Below, in pieces: positions 36,791 to 45,694 of a DNA stretch of 59,365 nucleotides. The number at the start of each line of letters is the position of its first letter. Position 1 is the first letter of the stretch. The notes under the pieces are model-generated. The model worked only from the letters and a program-made list of their open reading frames with translations, was not told where the DNA came from and ran no database searches. Position numbers and translations under genes: made by a program. The DNA comes from Tissierellales bacterium (GTDB lineage Bacteria; Bacillota; Clostridia; Tissierellales; VENL01): the NCBI GenBank assembly GCA_028280805.1, contig JANQLB010000126.1, forward strand, positions 1 to 59,365, read 5' to 3'.

Positions 36791-38062
36791 TTATTCTTTT
36801 TTTGCAAGAAAGTAAATGGTATCTAAATGAGTTTTTTCAACAGCTTTAATAATATCTTCCTTTTCTACATTTCTAATATCTTCAATAATTTCATAAATAT
36901 CTCTACCGTCTTGTGTTAAAGACTGACTTAAATAGAATTCTAATAATGAATAATTACTGTCAGTCATACTTCTTATTGCTGTAATAGTAGAGTTTTTAAA
37001 TTCTTCTATATCTTCTTTAGTAAAATTACCTTCCTTTAACTCTTCAATTTCTCTTTTAATAATATCTAACGTTCTATCAAAATTTTCAAATTCAATTCCA
37101 CAGGTAATTATAACTATAGATTTATATTTATAAGATCTAGAGTAAATATAATACGCTAAACTCTCATCTTCTCTAACAGTTCTAAACAATTTTGAGTTTG
37201 GTCCGCCGCCCAATATCTTATTAGCTAATACTAAAGCCTCATAAAGTTTACTTTCATATGGTATATTCGTCCTTAATCCTAAGCTTAATTTCCCTTGATT
37301 TATATCCATTTTTTCATTGACCATATTTTTTGTTTGTACTAGCTTTAAGACATTCTCTCTAGGAATGTTTATGATTTCTCCTCTTTTAAAATTAAAACTA
37401 TTCTTTATTTCATTTACGGCATCATCAATAGTTATATCTCCAATTACACTTATCTCAATTGGACTTGTTTGTATAATATTTTTATAGTGATTGTATAAGT
37501 CTTTGCTATCAATTTCTTCTAAATCTTTCACGTAACCATATTTATACAAGCTGAATTTTTCATTTTTACACATTTCTTCAATGCATCTATCTACAGCATA
37601 AGTTTTCTTATCGTTGATTCTACTAGATATTCTTTTTCTTAAGTTTTCTTTTTCTTGAGAAACATATTTTTCTAAAAAACTATTATTTTCAGTATAAGGA
37701 TTGTTTACTATTTCATTTAACATTGATATTACTTTATTAAATAAATTCTTCTCTTGAACAAATGCTTTATTGACAAATTCTATGCTAATTCTAATTAACT
37801 GTCTTTCTCCTTTTTTACTAACATCTATGCTAAGGTTTGCACCATACAAATCTTCTAACTTTCTCTGAATATCTAAAGATGATTTATATTTATGACTTCC
37901 CTGCCTTAAAATTAATGGAATTAAAGCATTTTTTGTAACTTCATCCTTTTTTAAAGGACGGATTATGTATATGCTAATAAGATTTGTTTTAAATTTATCT
38001 GTTGTTATTAAATTTAGATGTACTCCTTCATCAATTTTTTTTCTTAGGTTTTTCAAAGTCAT
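36791..38062 (-). CDS. yfmF: M16-family peptidase homologue, YfmF type (non-catalytic partner)
   Basis: About 423 residues. The protein has the two-domain M16 fold but no HxxEH zinc motif; in its place is LILRQGSHKYKS. In M16 heterodimers the second subunit commonly lacks zinc and contributes substrate binding (GPNSKLFRTVRED). The ATG at 38062 follows GAAGGAGG; codons upstream to 38107 overlap the neighbouring gene and are not part of it. It forms an operon with yfmH and probably with the membrane protein upstream. Confidence 0.8.
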   Translation of the reverse strand: MTLKNLRKKIDEGVHLNLITTDKFKTNLISIYIIRPLKKDEVTKNALIPLILRQGSHKYKSSLDIQRKLEDLYGANLSIDVSKKGERQLIRISIEFVNKAFVQEKNLFNKVISMLNEIVNNPYTENNSFLEKYVSQEKENLRKRISSRINDKKTYAVDRCIEEMCKNEKFSLYKYGYVKDLEEIDSKDLYNHYKNIIQTSPIEISVIGDITIDDAVNEIKNSFNFKRGEIINIPRENVLKLVQTKNMVNEKMDINQGKLSLGLRTNIPYESKLYEALVLANKILGGGPNSKLFRTVREDESLAYYIYSRSYKYKSIVIITCGIEFENFDRTLDIIKREIEELKEGNFTKEDIEEFKNSTITAIRSMTDSNYSLLEFYLSQSLTQDGRDIYEIIEDIRNVEKEDIIKAVEKTHLDTIYFLAKKE

Positions 38063-38081
38063 TAATTTACCTCCTTCTTTT

Positions 38082-39290
38082 TTAGTTCCATGTTTTAAGC
38101 ATTTCAACTTGTATTTTATTTCTTATTTCATATATAAAATCATAGCTATTTAAAAAACCGTCAACAACTTTAATCTTAACTCCGTCCGGGAGCTTTACAT
38201 CTTTTTTTAGATGCTCTAAAATAGTGTTATTCTGTATATAGTTTACCTGAGGATCTATATATATACAAATAATTTCTCCTACTCCATATTCTAAAAGTGC
38301 TTTAACCTCATGGGTGTATTTTGGCTCTATGTGTATATCCCATCCTAATCTTATCTTCTCTTCAGGAAAATTTAAAATTTCTACTAAATAATCATTAATT
38401 TTTTTACGAAACATAATATTCTGTTTAATTGATGTAATAAACTCACTATCCTCTTTACTACTTTCCCCTTTTCCAATCATAACAATTCCAGTATTAAGAA
38501 TTTCATCTTCTGTTATATTATTGTTAATTTTTCTTAAATATGTTTTAACTATTGTTTCATTATCCCATAAAGGATTAGTATATCTAATTTGAATATTTCT
38601 ATTAAACAGCTTCATTTTATTAATACGACTTTGTAATAAGTAATAGCTTTCATCTTCTGTTAAAAAAATCGGAGCAACTATAATTTTATCAAACCCATCT
38701 TGAACTATTTCAATTAATGTTTCTTCAATATATTTTTTATCATAAAGGTATCCAATATACACTTTGTTATTTTTTGGTAGTAGACTTTGTAATCTAGAAG
38801 CAACTTGCTGTATATTTTCTTTGTGTTGACTTTTACCAATACTTTTATAGCTATCTTTTTTATTATTTAATAAAAATGGAGACTTTAATATATCTATTTT
38901 CTTATTCCTAAGTGTGATATTACTTAATTCAATAGATATGTCATACATTGGACTTTCTCCATTATACACTAACATAACAGCTATTTCATCATTTTCCTTA
39001 TCAAGATGTATATTGTCATGTTTAATATTATATTTTTGAGTAAATAAGAAAAAAATAGTGAAAACACATGTAATTACAACAGTTATTAATATGACTATTA
39101 ATCGTTTATTATAAACTTTTTTTAATTTTCTATGTAATAGACAAGATTTTAGAACAAAAAATAATGATATGAAAGCTAATCCAATAAAAATATTCTCCCA
39201 AGGATCATTATATACAAATGAAAGTATCTGAAAAAATACAAAAGCTGATGTAAATAAAATTTCTCTATTTAAAAAATTCTTTATATTCAT
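38082..39290 (-). CDS. Membrane-anchored protein with a chelatase-fold domain (CbiX/ferrochelatase-like)
   Basis: The 402-residue protein has three N-terminal hydrophobic helices (about 10-31, 33-49, 64-86) followed by an extramembrane region. Two segments look like class II chelatase half-domains: AVMLVYNGESP...KVYIGYLYDKKYIEETLIEIVQDGFDKIIVAPIFLT, and GIVMIGKGESS...EYGVGEIICIYIDPQ. The metal-binding His found at the strand ends of CbiX/SirB is replaced by Asn or Lys, so chelatase activity is uncertain. It precedes yfmF by 19 bp. The fold assignment rests on pattern only. Confidence 0.5.
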   Translation of the reverse strand: MNIKNFLNREILFTSAFVFFQILSFVYNDPWENIFIGLAFISLFFVLKSCLLHRKLKKVYNKRLIVILITVVITCVFTIFFLFTQKYNIKHDNIHLDKENDEIAVMLVYNGESPMYDISIELSNITLRNKKIDILKSPFLLNNKKDSYKSIGKSQHKENIQQVASRLQSLLPKNNKVYIGYLYDKKYIEETLIEIVQDGFDKIIVAPIFLTEDESYYLLQSRINKMKLFNRNIQIRYTNPLWDNETIVKTYLRKINNNITEDEILNTGIVMIGKGESSKEDSEFITSIKQNIMFRKKINDYLVEILNFPEEKIRLGWDIHIEPKYTHEVKALLEYGVGEIICIYIDPQVNYIQNNTILEHLKKDVKLPDGVKIKVVDGFLNSYDFIYEIRNKIQVEMLKTWN

Positions 39291-39391
39291 TTACATCCCC
39301 CAATTATTGTTTCTTACTTATTTCCTTTGTAAATAATATGTCTTTAAAGCTTAATTATGAGAATTGTTCTAAATTAACTTTTCTTATCAGT

Positions 39392-39422
39392 AAAAAAGAA
39401 CCTAAACTCTAGGTTTAGGCTC
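39392..39422 (-). terminator. Terminator after the YhcN-like lipoprotein gene
   Basis: On the minus strand, GAGCCTAAAC and GTTTAGGTTC pair (one G-U) around a 5-nt loop, followed by TTTTTT. Confidence 0.85.
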
Positions 39423-39436
39423 TATTCTTAATTTAA

Positions 39437-40039
39437 TTACATGTTTCTTGTAATCATATCCATTATGTCTCTTATTTCATTGGTGAATTCTGTTACTGGT
39501 CTTCCTCTCCTCATTGATAATACAACGTTATTTATTCTATCATACATTCCTTGGTCGGTAGTTACTCTAACTTCATTTATCCTATTATCTGTAGTTCTTA
39601 CAGTTGACTCAATTCTTCTTCTCATATCTTCAGAAACCCTATTAGCATTATTGTTTGCCATATCTACACCAACAATTGCAGTGTTATCAGAAATAACTAC
39701 TGCAGCCCGCCTTACCTCATTCATTTGTAATAACGCCTGAGTAATTCTTTCTGACCTTTGGGTCATGTCATTGTTATTCATATTATTCATGCGATTACCT
39801 GTGTCGTCGTCACCATCAATTATGCCGTCTCCATCTTCAATATTGTTTTTATCCATATTGTTTTTATCCATATTGTTGTTCCTCATGTTGTCATTACCCA
39901 TGTTGTTATTACCTCTATTATTGTTCATATTATTATTTGGATCGTTAGGCTTTTCTACGGCTGGCTGACAACCGATAACAGCTACTATTACCAATAATAA
40001 TGCTAATCCAATATAAGAAAAAGCTTTTATTTTATTCAA
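39437..40039 (-). CDS. YhcN/YlaJ-family sporulation lipoprotein
   Basis: About 200 residues with a lipoprotein signal ending in VIGC (Cys about residue 24). A low-complexity Asn/Met/Asp-rich region (about 30-92, with repeated NNMDKNN-like units) follows, then a C-terminal YhcN/YlaJ domain (ITQALLQMNEVRRAAVVISDNTAIVGVDM) that resembles a spore-cortex-associated fold. Family members localise to the forespore or spore. The start is a TTG at 40039, 8 bp behind AGGAGG; an in-frame GTG overlaps the ribosome site. It is a likely Lgt substrate. Confidence 0.8.
   Translation of the reverse strand: MNKIKAFSYIGLALLLVIVAVIGCQPAVEKPNDPNNNMNNNRGNNNMGNDNMRNNNMDKNNMDKNNIEDGDGIIDGDDDTGNRMNNMNNNDMTQRSERITQALLQMNEVRRAAVVISDNTAIVGVDMANNNANRVSEDMRRRIESTVRTTDNRINEVRVTTDQGMYDRINNVVLSMRRGRPVTEFTNEIRDIMDMITRNM
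39845..39930. repeat. Short tandem repeats coding Asn/Met-rich linker
   Basis: Degenerate 15-18 bp units (ATATTGTTTTTATCC and ATGTTGTTATTACC-like on the plus strand) encode N-M-D-K-N-N type repeats in the lipoprotein linker. The array is likely to vary in length by slippage. Confidence 0.65.
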
Positions 40040-40107
40040 TTTTTCCACCTCCTAAAATTATTTTTCCTATAAAATTAAAAAATATTTATTCCAAAAAAAT
40101 CATAAAA

Positions 40108-40138
40108 AAATAAAAAACACCCATTTTCATGAGTGTTT
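40108..40138 (-). terminator. Terminator after phoU
   Basis: On the minus strand, AAACACTCAT-GAAA-ATGGGTGTTT (one mismatch) is followed by TTTATTTTTTT. It overlaps the phoU stop codon and ends the pst-phoU operon. Confidence 0.8.
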
Positions 40139-40784
40139 AAAATTCTAGTCTATGACCTGTGGTCATATAAAAAATTCCTTCACAAATATTAGTAGCATGA
40201 TCTGCAATTCTTTCTAGATATCTACCTATTAATAGTAAGTTAATTATCTGCGGCATAGTATCTTTATCATTGGTCAATATCTCAAGCAGTTCTAAATATA
40301 TCTGTTGATATAATTCATCAACTTTATCATCCATAATAGCTACTTCTTTAGCCATTTGCGGATCTTCATTAATAAAGCTGTCAAGACTCATTCTAATCAT
40401 TTCTTGAGCTATTTCAGCCATTTTAGGTATATCTTCTAAAGGTTTAATAAGCTTCTTATTACATAATGATTTTGTGACTTTAGCAATATTTACTCCATGA
40501 TCACCTATTCTTTCTAAATCTGTGATTATTTTAAGTATTGTACTAACTATTCTTAAATCTTTTGCTAAAGGCTGTTGAAGTGCTAAAACATCTAAGCATT
40601 TATCTTCTATGTCTATTTCCATCTGATCTGATTTTCCTTCTAATTCAAAAACCTTATCTAAAAGGTCTAAATCTTGATTAATTAAGGCTTTTACTGCAAT
40701 ACCTATTTCTTCTTCAACTATTGCACCCATTTTAATAAGCTGTCGCTTTAAACATTCTAACTGTTCGTCAAAGTGCTTTCTCAA
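40137..40784 (-). CDS. phoU: Phosphate signalling protein PhoU
   Basis: About 215 residues forming two PhoU three-helix repeats. Metal-binding-like E/D motifs are DLERIGDHGVNIAK in repeat 1 and YLERIADHATNICEGIFY in repeat 2. PhoU modulates signalling from the Pst transporter to the PhoR kinase. I place the start at a TTG (40784; MRKHFDEQ) 8 bp behind AGGGAG, matching the family N-terminus. The gene follows pstB. Confidence 0.93.
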   Translation of the reverse strand: MRKHFDEQLECLKRQLIKMGAIVEEEIGIAVKALINQDLDLLDKVFELEGKSDQMEIDIEDKCLDVLALQQPLAKDLRIVSTILKIITDLERIGDHGVNIAKVTKSLCNKKLIKPLEDIPKMAEIAQEMIRMSLDSFINEDPQMAKEVAIMDDKVDELYQQIYLELLEILTNDKDTMPQIINLLLIGRYLERIADHATNICEGIFYMTTGHRLEF

Positions 40785-40932
40785 ATTATTCACTCCCTTC
40801 AAATACATTAATAAAATTAATCTATCTATATAAACATAATGTTTTTTTCTTACTTAATATATAATATACAGTTTAAAATATATTTTTGCAAGTAATCAAT
40901 AAACGTATTCAATTTAATTTTAATTTTTTTGC

Positions 40933-41688
40933 TTAACCAAATCTACCTGTTATATAATCTTCTGTTCTCTTATCATCAGGATTTGAAAAGATTTTTTTTG
41001 TATCTCCCATTTCAATTAAATCGCCCAGTAAAAAAAATGCGGTTTTATCAGAAATTCTTCCAGCCTGCTGCATTGAGTGAGTCACTATAACAATTGTGTA
41101 CTCTTTCTTTAGATCTTCTGTAAGTTCTTCTATTCTCCCTGTTGCTATCGGGTCTAGTGCAGATGTTGGTTCATCCATTAATAACACTTCAGGTTCAACA
41201 GCTAAAGCTCTGGCAATACAAAGTCTTTGCTGCTGTCCGCCGGAGAAACCTAAAGCATTTTTCTTTAATCTATCCTTTGCTTCATCCCATATAGCAGCTG
41301 ATCTTAAGCTTTTTTCTACTATTTCATCTAGAATACTTTTCTTTTTAACACCATGTGATCTAGGTCCATATGCAACATTATCATATACACTCATAGGAAA
41401 CGGATTTGGTTTTTGAAAAACCATTCCTACCCTTTTTCTTAATTTGATTACATCAACATCTTTATATATATCTTCACCATCTAACATAACGTTTCCATCA
41501 ATCTTAACTCCTTCTATCAGGTCATTCATTCTGTTTAAAGTTTTTATAAAAGTTGATTTTCCACATCCGGAAGGTCCAATTAAAGCTGTTATCTTCCTTT
41601 CTTCAATATCAATGTTTATGTTCTTTAAAGCTTGGAAATCTCCGTAATATAAATTCAAATCTTTAACTGTAATTTTCATATTATTCAT
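40933..41688 (-). CDS. pstB: Phosphate ABC transporter ATPase PstB
   Basis: The 251-residue ABC ATPase has Walker [11 protein letters not shown], a Q loop at [19 protein letters not shown] (PstB-typical), signature [15 protein letters not shown], Walker [14 protein letters not shown] and H-loop [10 protein letters not shown]. The ATG at 41688 behind GAGAGGGG is preferred over an upstream GTG. It lies 25 bp downstream of pstA. Confidence 0.96.
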   Translation of the reverse strand: MNNMKITVKDLNLYYGDFQALKNINIDIEERKITALIGPSGCGKSTFIKTLNRMNDLIEGVKIDGNVMLDGEDIYKDVDVIKLRKRVGMVFQKPNPFPMSVYDNVAYGPRSHGVKKKSILDEIVEKSLRSAAIWDEAKDRLKKNALGFSGGQQQRLCIARALAVEPEVLLMDEPTSALDPIATGRIEELTEDLKKEYTIVIVTHSMQQAGRISDKTAFFLLGDLIEMGDTKKIFSNPDDKRTEDYITGRFG

Positions 41689-41713
41689 AATCGTCACCCC
41701 TCTCAGTATTCAT

Positions 41714-42544
41714 TTAGCTATTCTTTTTATTTAACCGTGAAGCAAGTTTATTAGCAATAAAATTAATGACTATAACTACTAATATCAGAACTGTAGCGGT
41801 TGCATATGCCTTATCCATAGAAATACCTTCTTTTGCTAAATAATACATATGTACTGATAGAGTTCTTCCTCCATCCATAATGCTTTTAGGAAGTGCTTTT
41901 GCAGTCCCGGCAGTTAAAAAAACTGCTGCTGTTTCTCCAATAATTCTTCCTATACTTAATATTACAGCCGTAAGAATACCGGGTAAGGCACTAGGTAATA
42001 TAACTTTTCTAATGGTACGAAGCTTAGAAGCTCCCAATCCTAAACTACCTTCTCTATATATATTAGGTACTGCTTTTAATGACTCTTCTGTAGTACGTAC
42101 GACTGTGGGAAGTACCATTATACTTAAGGTAAGGGCACCAGATAACATCGACCATCTAAAACCCAGCATAGTTACAAAGAATATTAAACCAAATAGTCCG
42201 AAAACTATTGATGGAATTCCTGCAAGACTTTCTGTTGCAAAACGAATAATCCTAACTATTTTACCGGGCTTTGCATACTCTACAAGGTAAATAGCAGAAA
42301 AGATACCTATAGGTGTTGCAATAAGTATAGTAATAAAAATGATATATAGTGTACTGATAATATAAGGGAATATACCTCCCTCAATCTGACCTTCCTGGAA
42401 TTCAGTAAGAAATTCCCAGCTTACATGTGCAATTCCATTTGATATAACATATATTAGAATCCATATCATTGTTCCTAAAGTTATTATTGATGATAAAATT
42501 ATAAATAATTTCATAAAGTTATCTGATAAATTTCTTTTTTTCAA
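41714..42544 (-). CDS. pstA: Phosphate ABC transporter permease PstA
   Basis: About 277 residues with six TM helices and the permease EAA-like loop (EGSLGLGASKLRTIRKVILPSALPGILTA). It pairs with PstC to form the channel. The start is either a GTG at 42553, overlapping the pstC stop by 8 bp, or a TTG at 42544 behind AGGTG; I prefer the TTG. Both imply translational coupling to pstC. Confidence 0.92.
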   Translation of the reverse strand: MKKRNLSDNFMKLFIILSSIITLGTMIWILIYVISNGIAHVSWEFLTEFQEGQIEGGIFPYIISTLYIIFITILIATPIGIFSAIYLVEYAKPGKIVRIIRFATESLAGIPSIVFGLFGLIFFVTMLGFRWSMLSGALTLSIMVLPTVVRTTEESLKAVPNIYREGSLGLGASKLRTIRKVILPSALPGILTAVILSIGRIIGETAAVFLTAGTAKALPKSIMDGGRTLSVHMYYLAKEGISMDKAYATATVLILVVIVINFIANKLASRLNKKNS

Positions 42545-42545
42545 T

Positions 42546-43496
42546 TTATTCACCTACTTTGTGGGTAATAAAATTCAAAGCTATATTAAGTAACATAATA
42601 AATACAAATAATACTATTCCTGTAGCAAACAAAGAGTTTTCATGAAGACCGGGAGAAGCGTATGACATCTCCAAAGCAATATGTGCAGTCATTGGTCGTA
42701 CTGAATCAGAAATAGAAGTTGGAAACTTTATAGAATTTCCTGCAACCAATATTACTGCCATAGTTTCTCCAATAGCTCTACCTATCCCTAAAATAACGGC
42801 AGCAAATATACCGGATTTTGCAGCAGGTATCATAACCTTAAAAATTGTCTGTATATGAGTAGCACCCATTGCTAAAGAACCTTCTTTATATTCTATAGGT
42901 ACAGCTTTTATTGCTGCAATAGAAATGTTTATTATCGTAGGCAGAATCATTATACTTAATATAATGATTGCAGCCAGCATGCTGTTACCCCCACCTTTAA
43001 GCTGTCTACCATAGGCTTCATAAATCATAGGAACAATAATAATTAGTCCAAAAAAACCATAAACCACTGACGGTATTCCTGCAAGCAATTCAACTGCGGG
43101 CTTCATAATTTTAACAAGCCATTTAGGTGCAATTTCAGCAATAAAAACTGCTGTTAAAATACCTATAGGAACTCCTATTATAATTGCCCCTAATGTTATA
43201 TAAATTGAAGATAAAATCATAGTTATTATATGATAAATATCTGCTCCCGGCTGCCAGAGATATACTTTTCCTCCGAGCTCGGTTGTTCCAAACATAAAGT
43301 TAAAAATACCTATTTCTAACATAGCAGGTCCGCCCTTGGCGAAGATAAATATTGTAATAGTAGCTATACTAATTATTGCCATACAGGCTGATATGAAAAA
43401 AATCTTCTCTACAAATTTTTCCCATAAAACAGTCGACTTACTTTTCTTCATATTCAAACTGGCTTGAGAAATATTAGAATTATCTACTCTTTCCAT
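42546..43496 (-). CDS. pstC: Phosphate ABC transporter permease PstC
   Basis: About 316 residues with an N-terminal cytoplasmic tail, six TM helices and the EAA loop (EGSLAMGATHIQTIFKVMIPAAKSGIFAA). The ATG at 43496 follows GGAGGTGG. Upstream codons to 43577 run through a perfect hairpin and are not part of the protein. It lies 134 bp after pstS; the gap contains that hairpin. Confidence 0.94.
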   Translation of the reverse strand: MERVDNSNISQASLNMKKSKSTVLWEKFVEKIFFISACMAIISIATITIFIFAKGGPAMLEIGIFNFMFGTTELGGKVYLWQPGADIYHIITMILSSIYITLGAIIIGVPIGILTAVFIAEIAPKWLVKIMKPAVELLAGIPSVVYGFFGLIIIVPMIYEAYGRQLKGGGNSMLAAIIILSIMILPTIINISIAAIKAVPIEYKEGSLAMGATHIQTIFKVMIPAAKSGIFAAVILGIGRAIGETMAVILVAGNSIKFPTSISDSVRPMTAHIALEMSYASPGLHENSLFATGIVLFVFIMLLNIALNFITHKVGE

Positions 43497-43543
43497 TGCT
43501 ATACCACCTCCATTACATATATTTGAACTACTCTTAAAAGAAC

Positions 43544-43574
43544 GTAGACTCCACAATAGAATTGTGGAGTCTAC
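43544..43574 (-). terminator. Perfect hairpin between pstS and pstC
   Basis: A perfect 14-bp stem (GTAGACTCCACAAT) with a 3-nt loop is followed on the minus strand by GTTCTTTTA. It probably causes partial termination or 3' protection, so that pstS is expressed above the membrane and ATPase genes, as in other pst operons. Confidence 0.75.
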
Positions 43575-43630
43575 CATCTAAAATTATATCATTACAGTTA
43601 AATATGTTCGTTAAGTATTTGTTAAGTTTA

Positions 43631-45292
43631 TTACTTAACCGGTATAGCTTTTTTACTAACTATGTCTTGACCTTTGTCTGAAAATGCAAAATCTATGAAA
43701 GTTTCAGTTACTATATCAATTTCTCCTTTAGTTAACATTAAGAATGGTCTGTAAACTGGATACTTTTCAGATTTTATGTTTTCAACACTAGGCTCTATAC
43801 CATCAACTTTTACAGTCTTTATTTCATCGTTTATATACGATAACGAAAGATAACCAATTGCATCTTCTTTATCTGCTACATTAGCTCTTACCGTACCATT
43901 ACCTTCACCTATTATAGCATCACTAGTAAGAGCACTTACTTTCTTATCATTTATCTTTTCTTCTAATCCAACTATATCTTCAAAAGCTCCTCTTGTTCCA
44001 GAACCAGCTTCTCTACTTATTACGATGATTTCTTTATTACTTCCGCCAACTTCGCTCCAGTTAGTGATTTCACCTTTGAATATTTTTTGTACTTGTTCCA
44101 TTGTTAAATCATTTACAGCTGTATTACTTGGATGAACTACAACAGCAACACCATCAAAAGCTAATATGTGCTTAGTTAATCCCCAATCTTCTTCTTCTGT
44201 CTTAAGGTTTCTTGAAGCAGTACCGATTTGTGCAGTTGCATTGTCTGCAGCCTTAACTCCTGATGAAGAACCTATTCCTTGATAGTTAACTTTGATACCC
44301 GGATATTTAGCCATGAAACTATCTGCTACTAATTCAGCTACCGGCTGTACTGAGGTTGATCCAGCTATTTCAAGTGTTGCATCTAAACTAACCGGGATAG
44401 CACCTTCAGAAGCTACAAGCATTTGTCCTTCTGTACTGAATGCAAAATCTAAGAAAGCTTGAGTAGATTCATCTAACTCACCTTTTGTTAACATTAAGAA
44501 TGGTCTGTAGATTGGATATTTTTCAGTTAAAATATTATCAACTATTGGTTCAACACCATTAACCTTAACTGTCTTTATTTCATCATTTATATAAGATAAC
44601 GACAGATAACCAATTGCATTTTCTTTTTCTGCTACGTTAGCTCTTACCGTACCATTACCTTCTGCTATTATAGCATCCTCTGTAAGAGCACTTACCTTCT
44701 TGTCATTTATCTTTTCTTCTAATCCAACTATATCTTCAAAAGCTCCTCTTGTTCCAGAACCAGCTTCTCTACTTACTACGATGATTTCTTTATTATTTCC
44801 TCCAACTTCGTTCCAGTTAGTGATTTCACCTTTGAATATTTTTTGTACTTGTTCCATTGTTAAATCATTTACAACTGTATTACTTGTGTGAACTACAACA
44901 GCAACACCATCAAAAGCTATTACGTGTTTAGTTAATCCCCAGTCTTCTTCTTCTGTCTTAAGATTTCTTGAAGCAGTACCGATTTGTGCAGTTGCATTGT
45001 CTGCAGCCTTAACTCCTGATGAAGAACCTATTCCTTGGTAGTTAACCTTAATGTTTGGGTTGTGTGCCATGAATCCACCTGCTAATGCTTCTCCTACAGG
45101 TTGCACTGAAGTTGATCCAGCAATTTCAATAACGCCCTCACCAGTATTTTTTCCATTGTTATTTTCTTGTTCGTTTTGATTGTCTTCTCCTGATGTATCT
45201 TTGTCATTATTACAGCCTACTGCTAAAAATGAAACTGCTAAAAGCACTATTAAAGCAATTGTTAATAACTTTGTGTTCTTAAAAAAATTCAT
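43631..45292 (-). CDS. pstS: PstS phosphate-binding lipoprotein with two fused binding domains
   Basis: The 553-residue lipoprotein has a lipobox Cys at residue 27 (LAVGC) and an acidic Asn-rich linker. Two consecutive, nearly identical phosphate-binding domains follow (about 55-304 and 307-553). Both contain IAGSTSVQPV, YQGIGSSSGVKAADN, FDGVAVVVH and SREAGSGTRGAFEDIV, the phosphate-contact motifs. The coding repeats are offset by exactly 756 bp (252 codons), so the gene arose by in-frame tandem duplication. Single-domain PstS is usual. The ATG at 45292 follows AAAGGGG. It is first in the pst operon, with Pho-box-like repeats upstream. Confidence 0.95.
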   Translation of the reverse strand: MNFFKNTKLLTIALIVLLAVSFLAVGCNNDKDTSGEDNQNEQENNNGKNTGEGVIEIAGSTSVQPVGEALAGGFMAHNPNIKVNYQGIGSSSGVKAADNATAQIGTASRNLKTEEEDWGLTKHVIAFDGVAVVVHTSNTVVNDLTMEQVQKIFKGEITNWNEVGGNNKEIIVVSREAGSGTRGAFEDIVGLEEKINDKKVSALTEDAIIAEGNGTVRANVAEKENAIGYLSLSYINDEIKTVKVNGVEPIVDNILTEKYPIYRPFLMLTKGELDESTQAFLDFAFSTEGQMLVASEGAIPVSLDATLEIAGSTSVQPVAELVADSFMAKYPGIKVNYQGIGSSSGVKAADNATAQIGTASRNLKTEEEDWGLTKHILAFDGVAVVVHPSNTAVNDLTMEQVQKIFKGEITNWSEVGGSNKEIIVISREAGSGTRGAFEDIVGLEEKINDKKVSALTSDAIIGEGNGTVRANVADKEDAIGYLSLSYINDEIKTVKVDGIEPSVENIKSEKYPVYRPFLMLTKGEIDIVTETFIDFAFSDKGQDIVSKKAIPVK

Positions 45293-45352
45293 TATATTAT
45301 CCCCTTTCAAAATATTTTTTTTTATAAATCCCTTATCTTTTGTACATGTAGA

Positions 45353-45428
45353 AGTATAGCAATAAAATTTCCTATGTGTGTTTAGGTACTGTTAATGGTT
45401 GGTTAAGATGGAGTTAAAATTGTTTAAG
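45353..45428 (-). promoter_or_regulatory. Pho-box array and promoter of pstS
   Basis: On the minus strand, TTAAC/TTAAAC-like hexamers read outward from 45428. The core sites start opposite plus-strand GTTAA/GTTTA at 380, 391, 402 and 413 (45380-45413), exactly 11 bp apart, with a fifth near 45422-45427. This matches the PhoP-box design of TTAACA direct repeats. A -10 candidate TATACT lies at 45358-45353, about 22 bp downstream of the last repeat, where an activator would replace a weak -35. Confidence 0.72.
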
Positions 45429-45624
45429 CCTTTTCAGTTTTGTATAGAACATAATTTTAATACCTTCCTCTTATTACCATCAGTATATTATGAAGTTCTT
45501 TAAAATACTATATTTCGACATTTATTTTTAAAATATTTTTTTTATTTACCTTTTATATATATGTTTATACAACTTAACAAAGTGTTAACAATGCTGAAAA
45601 ACCCTTATTTTAAAATCCTTTCCA

Positions 45625-45653
45625 TTGAAGTATACTGAATCTTAGTGTATAAT
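45625..45653 (+). promoter_or_regulatory. SigA-type promoter of ychF
   Basis: TTGAAG (45625-45630) and TATAAT (45648-45653) are 17 bp apart, about 42 bp before the ychF ATG. The 45293-45694 interval otherwise holds the pstS regulatory region and AT-rich sequence. Confidence 0.8.
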
Positions 45654-45694
45654 TTATTAGTGCATTTTAGAAGTCTAATCGAAAGGAAGATATT

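Noticed and set aside
39441..39997. Hydrophobic plus-strand frames opposite the YhcN-like gene
   Set aside because: They are antisense products of the Asn/Met repeat region (Ile/Val/His-rich) and have no independent start signals.
43497..43577. 27-codon N-terminal extension of pstC
   Set aside because: It crosses a perfect 14-bp hairpin, and the ATG at 43496 has a strong GGAGGTGG site.
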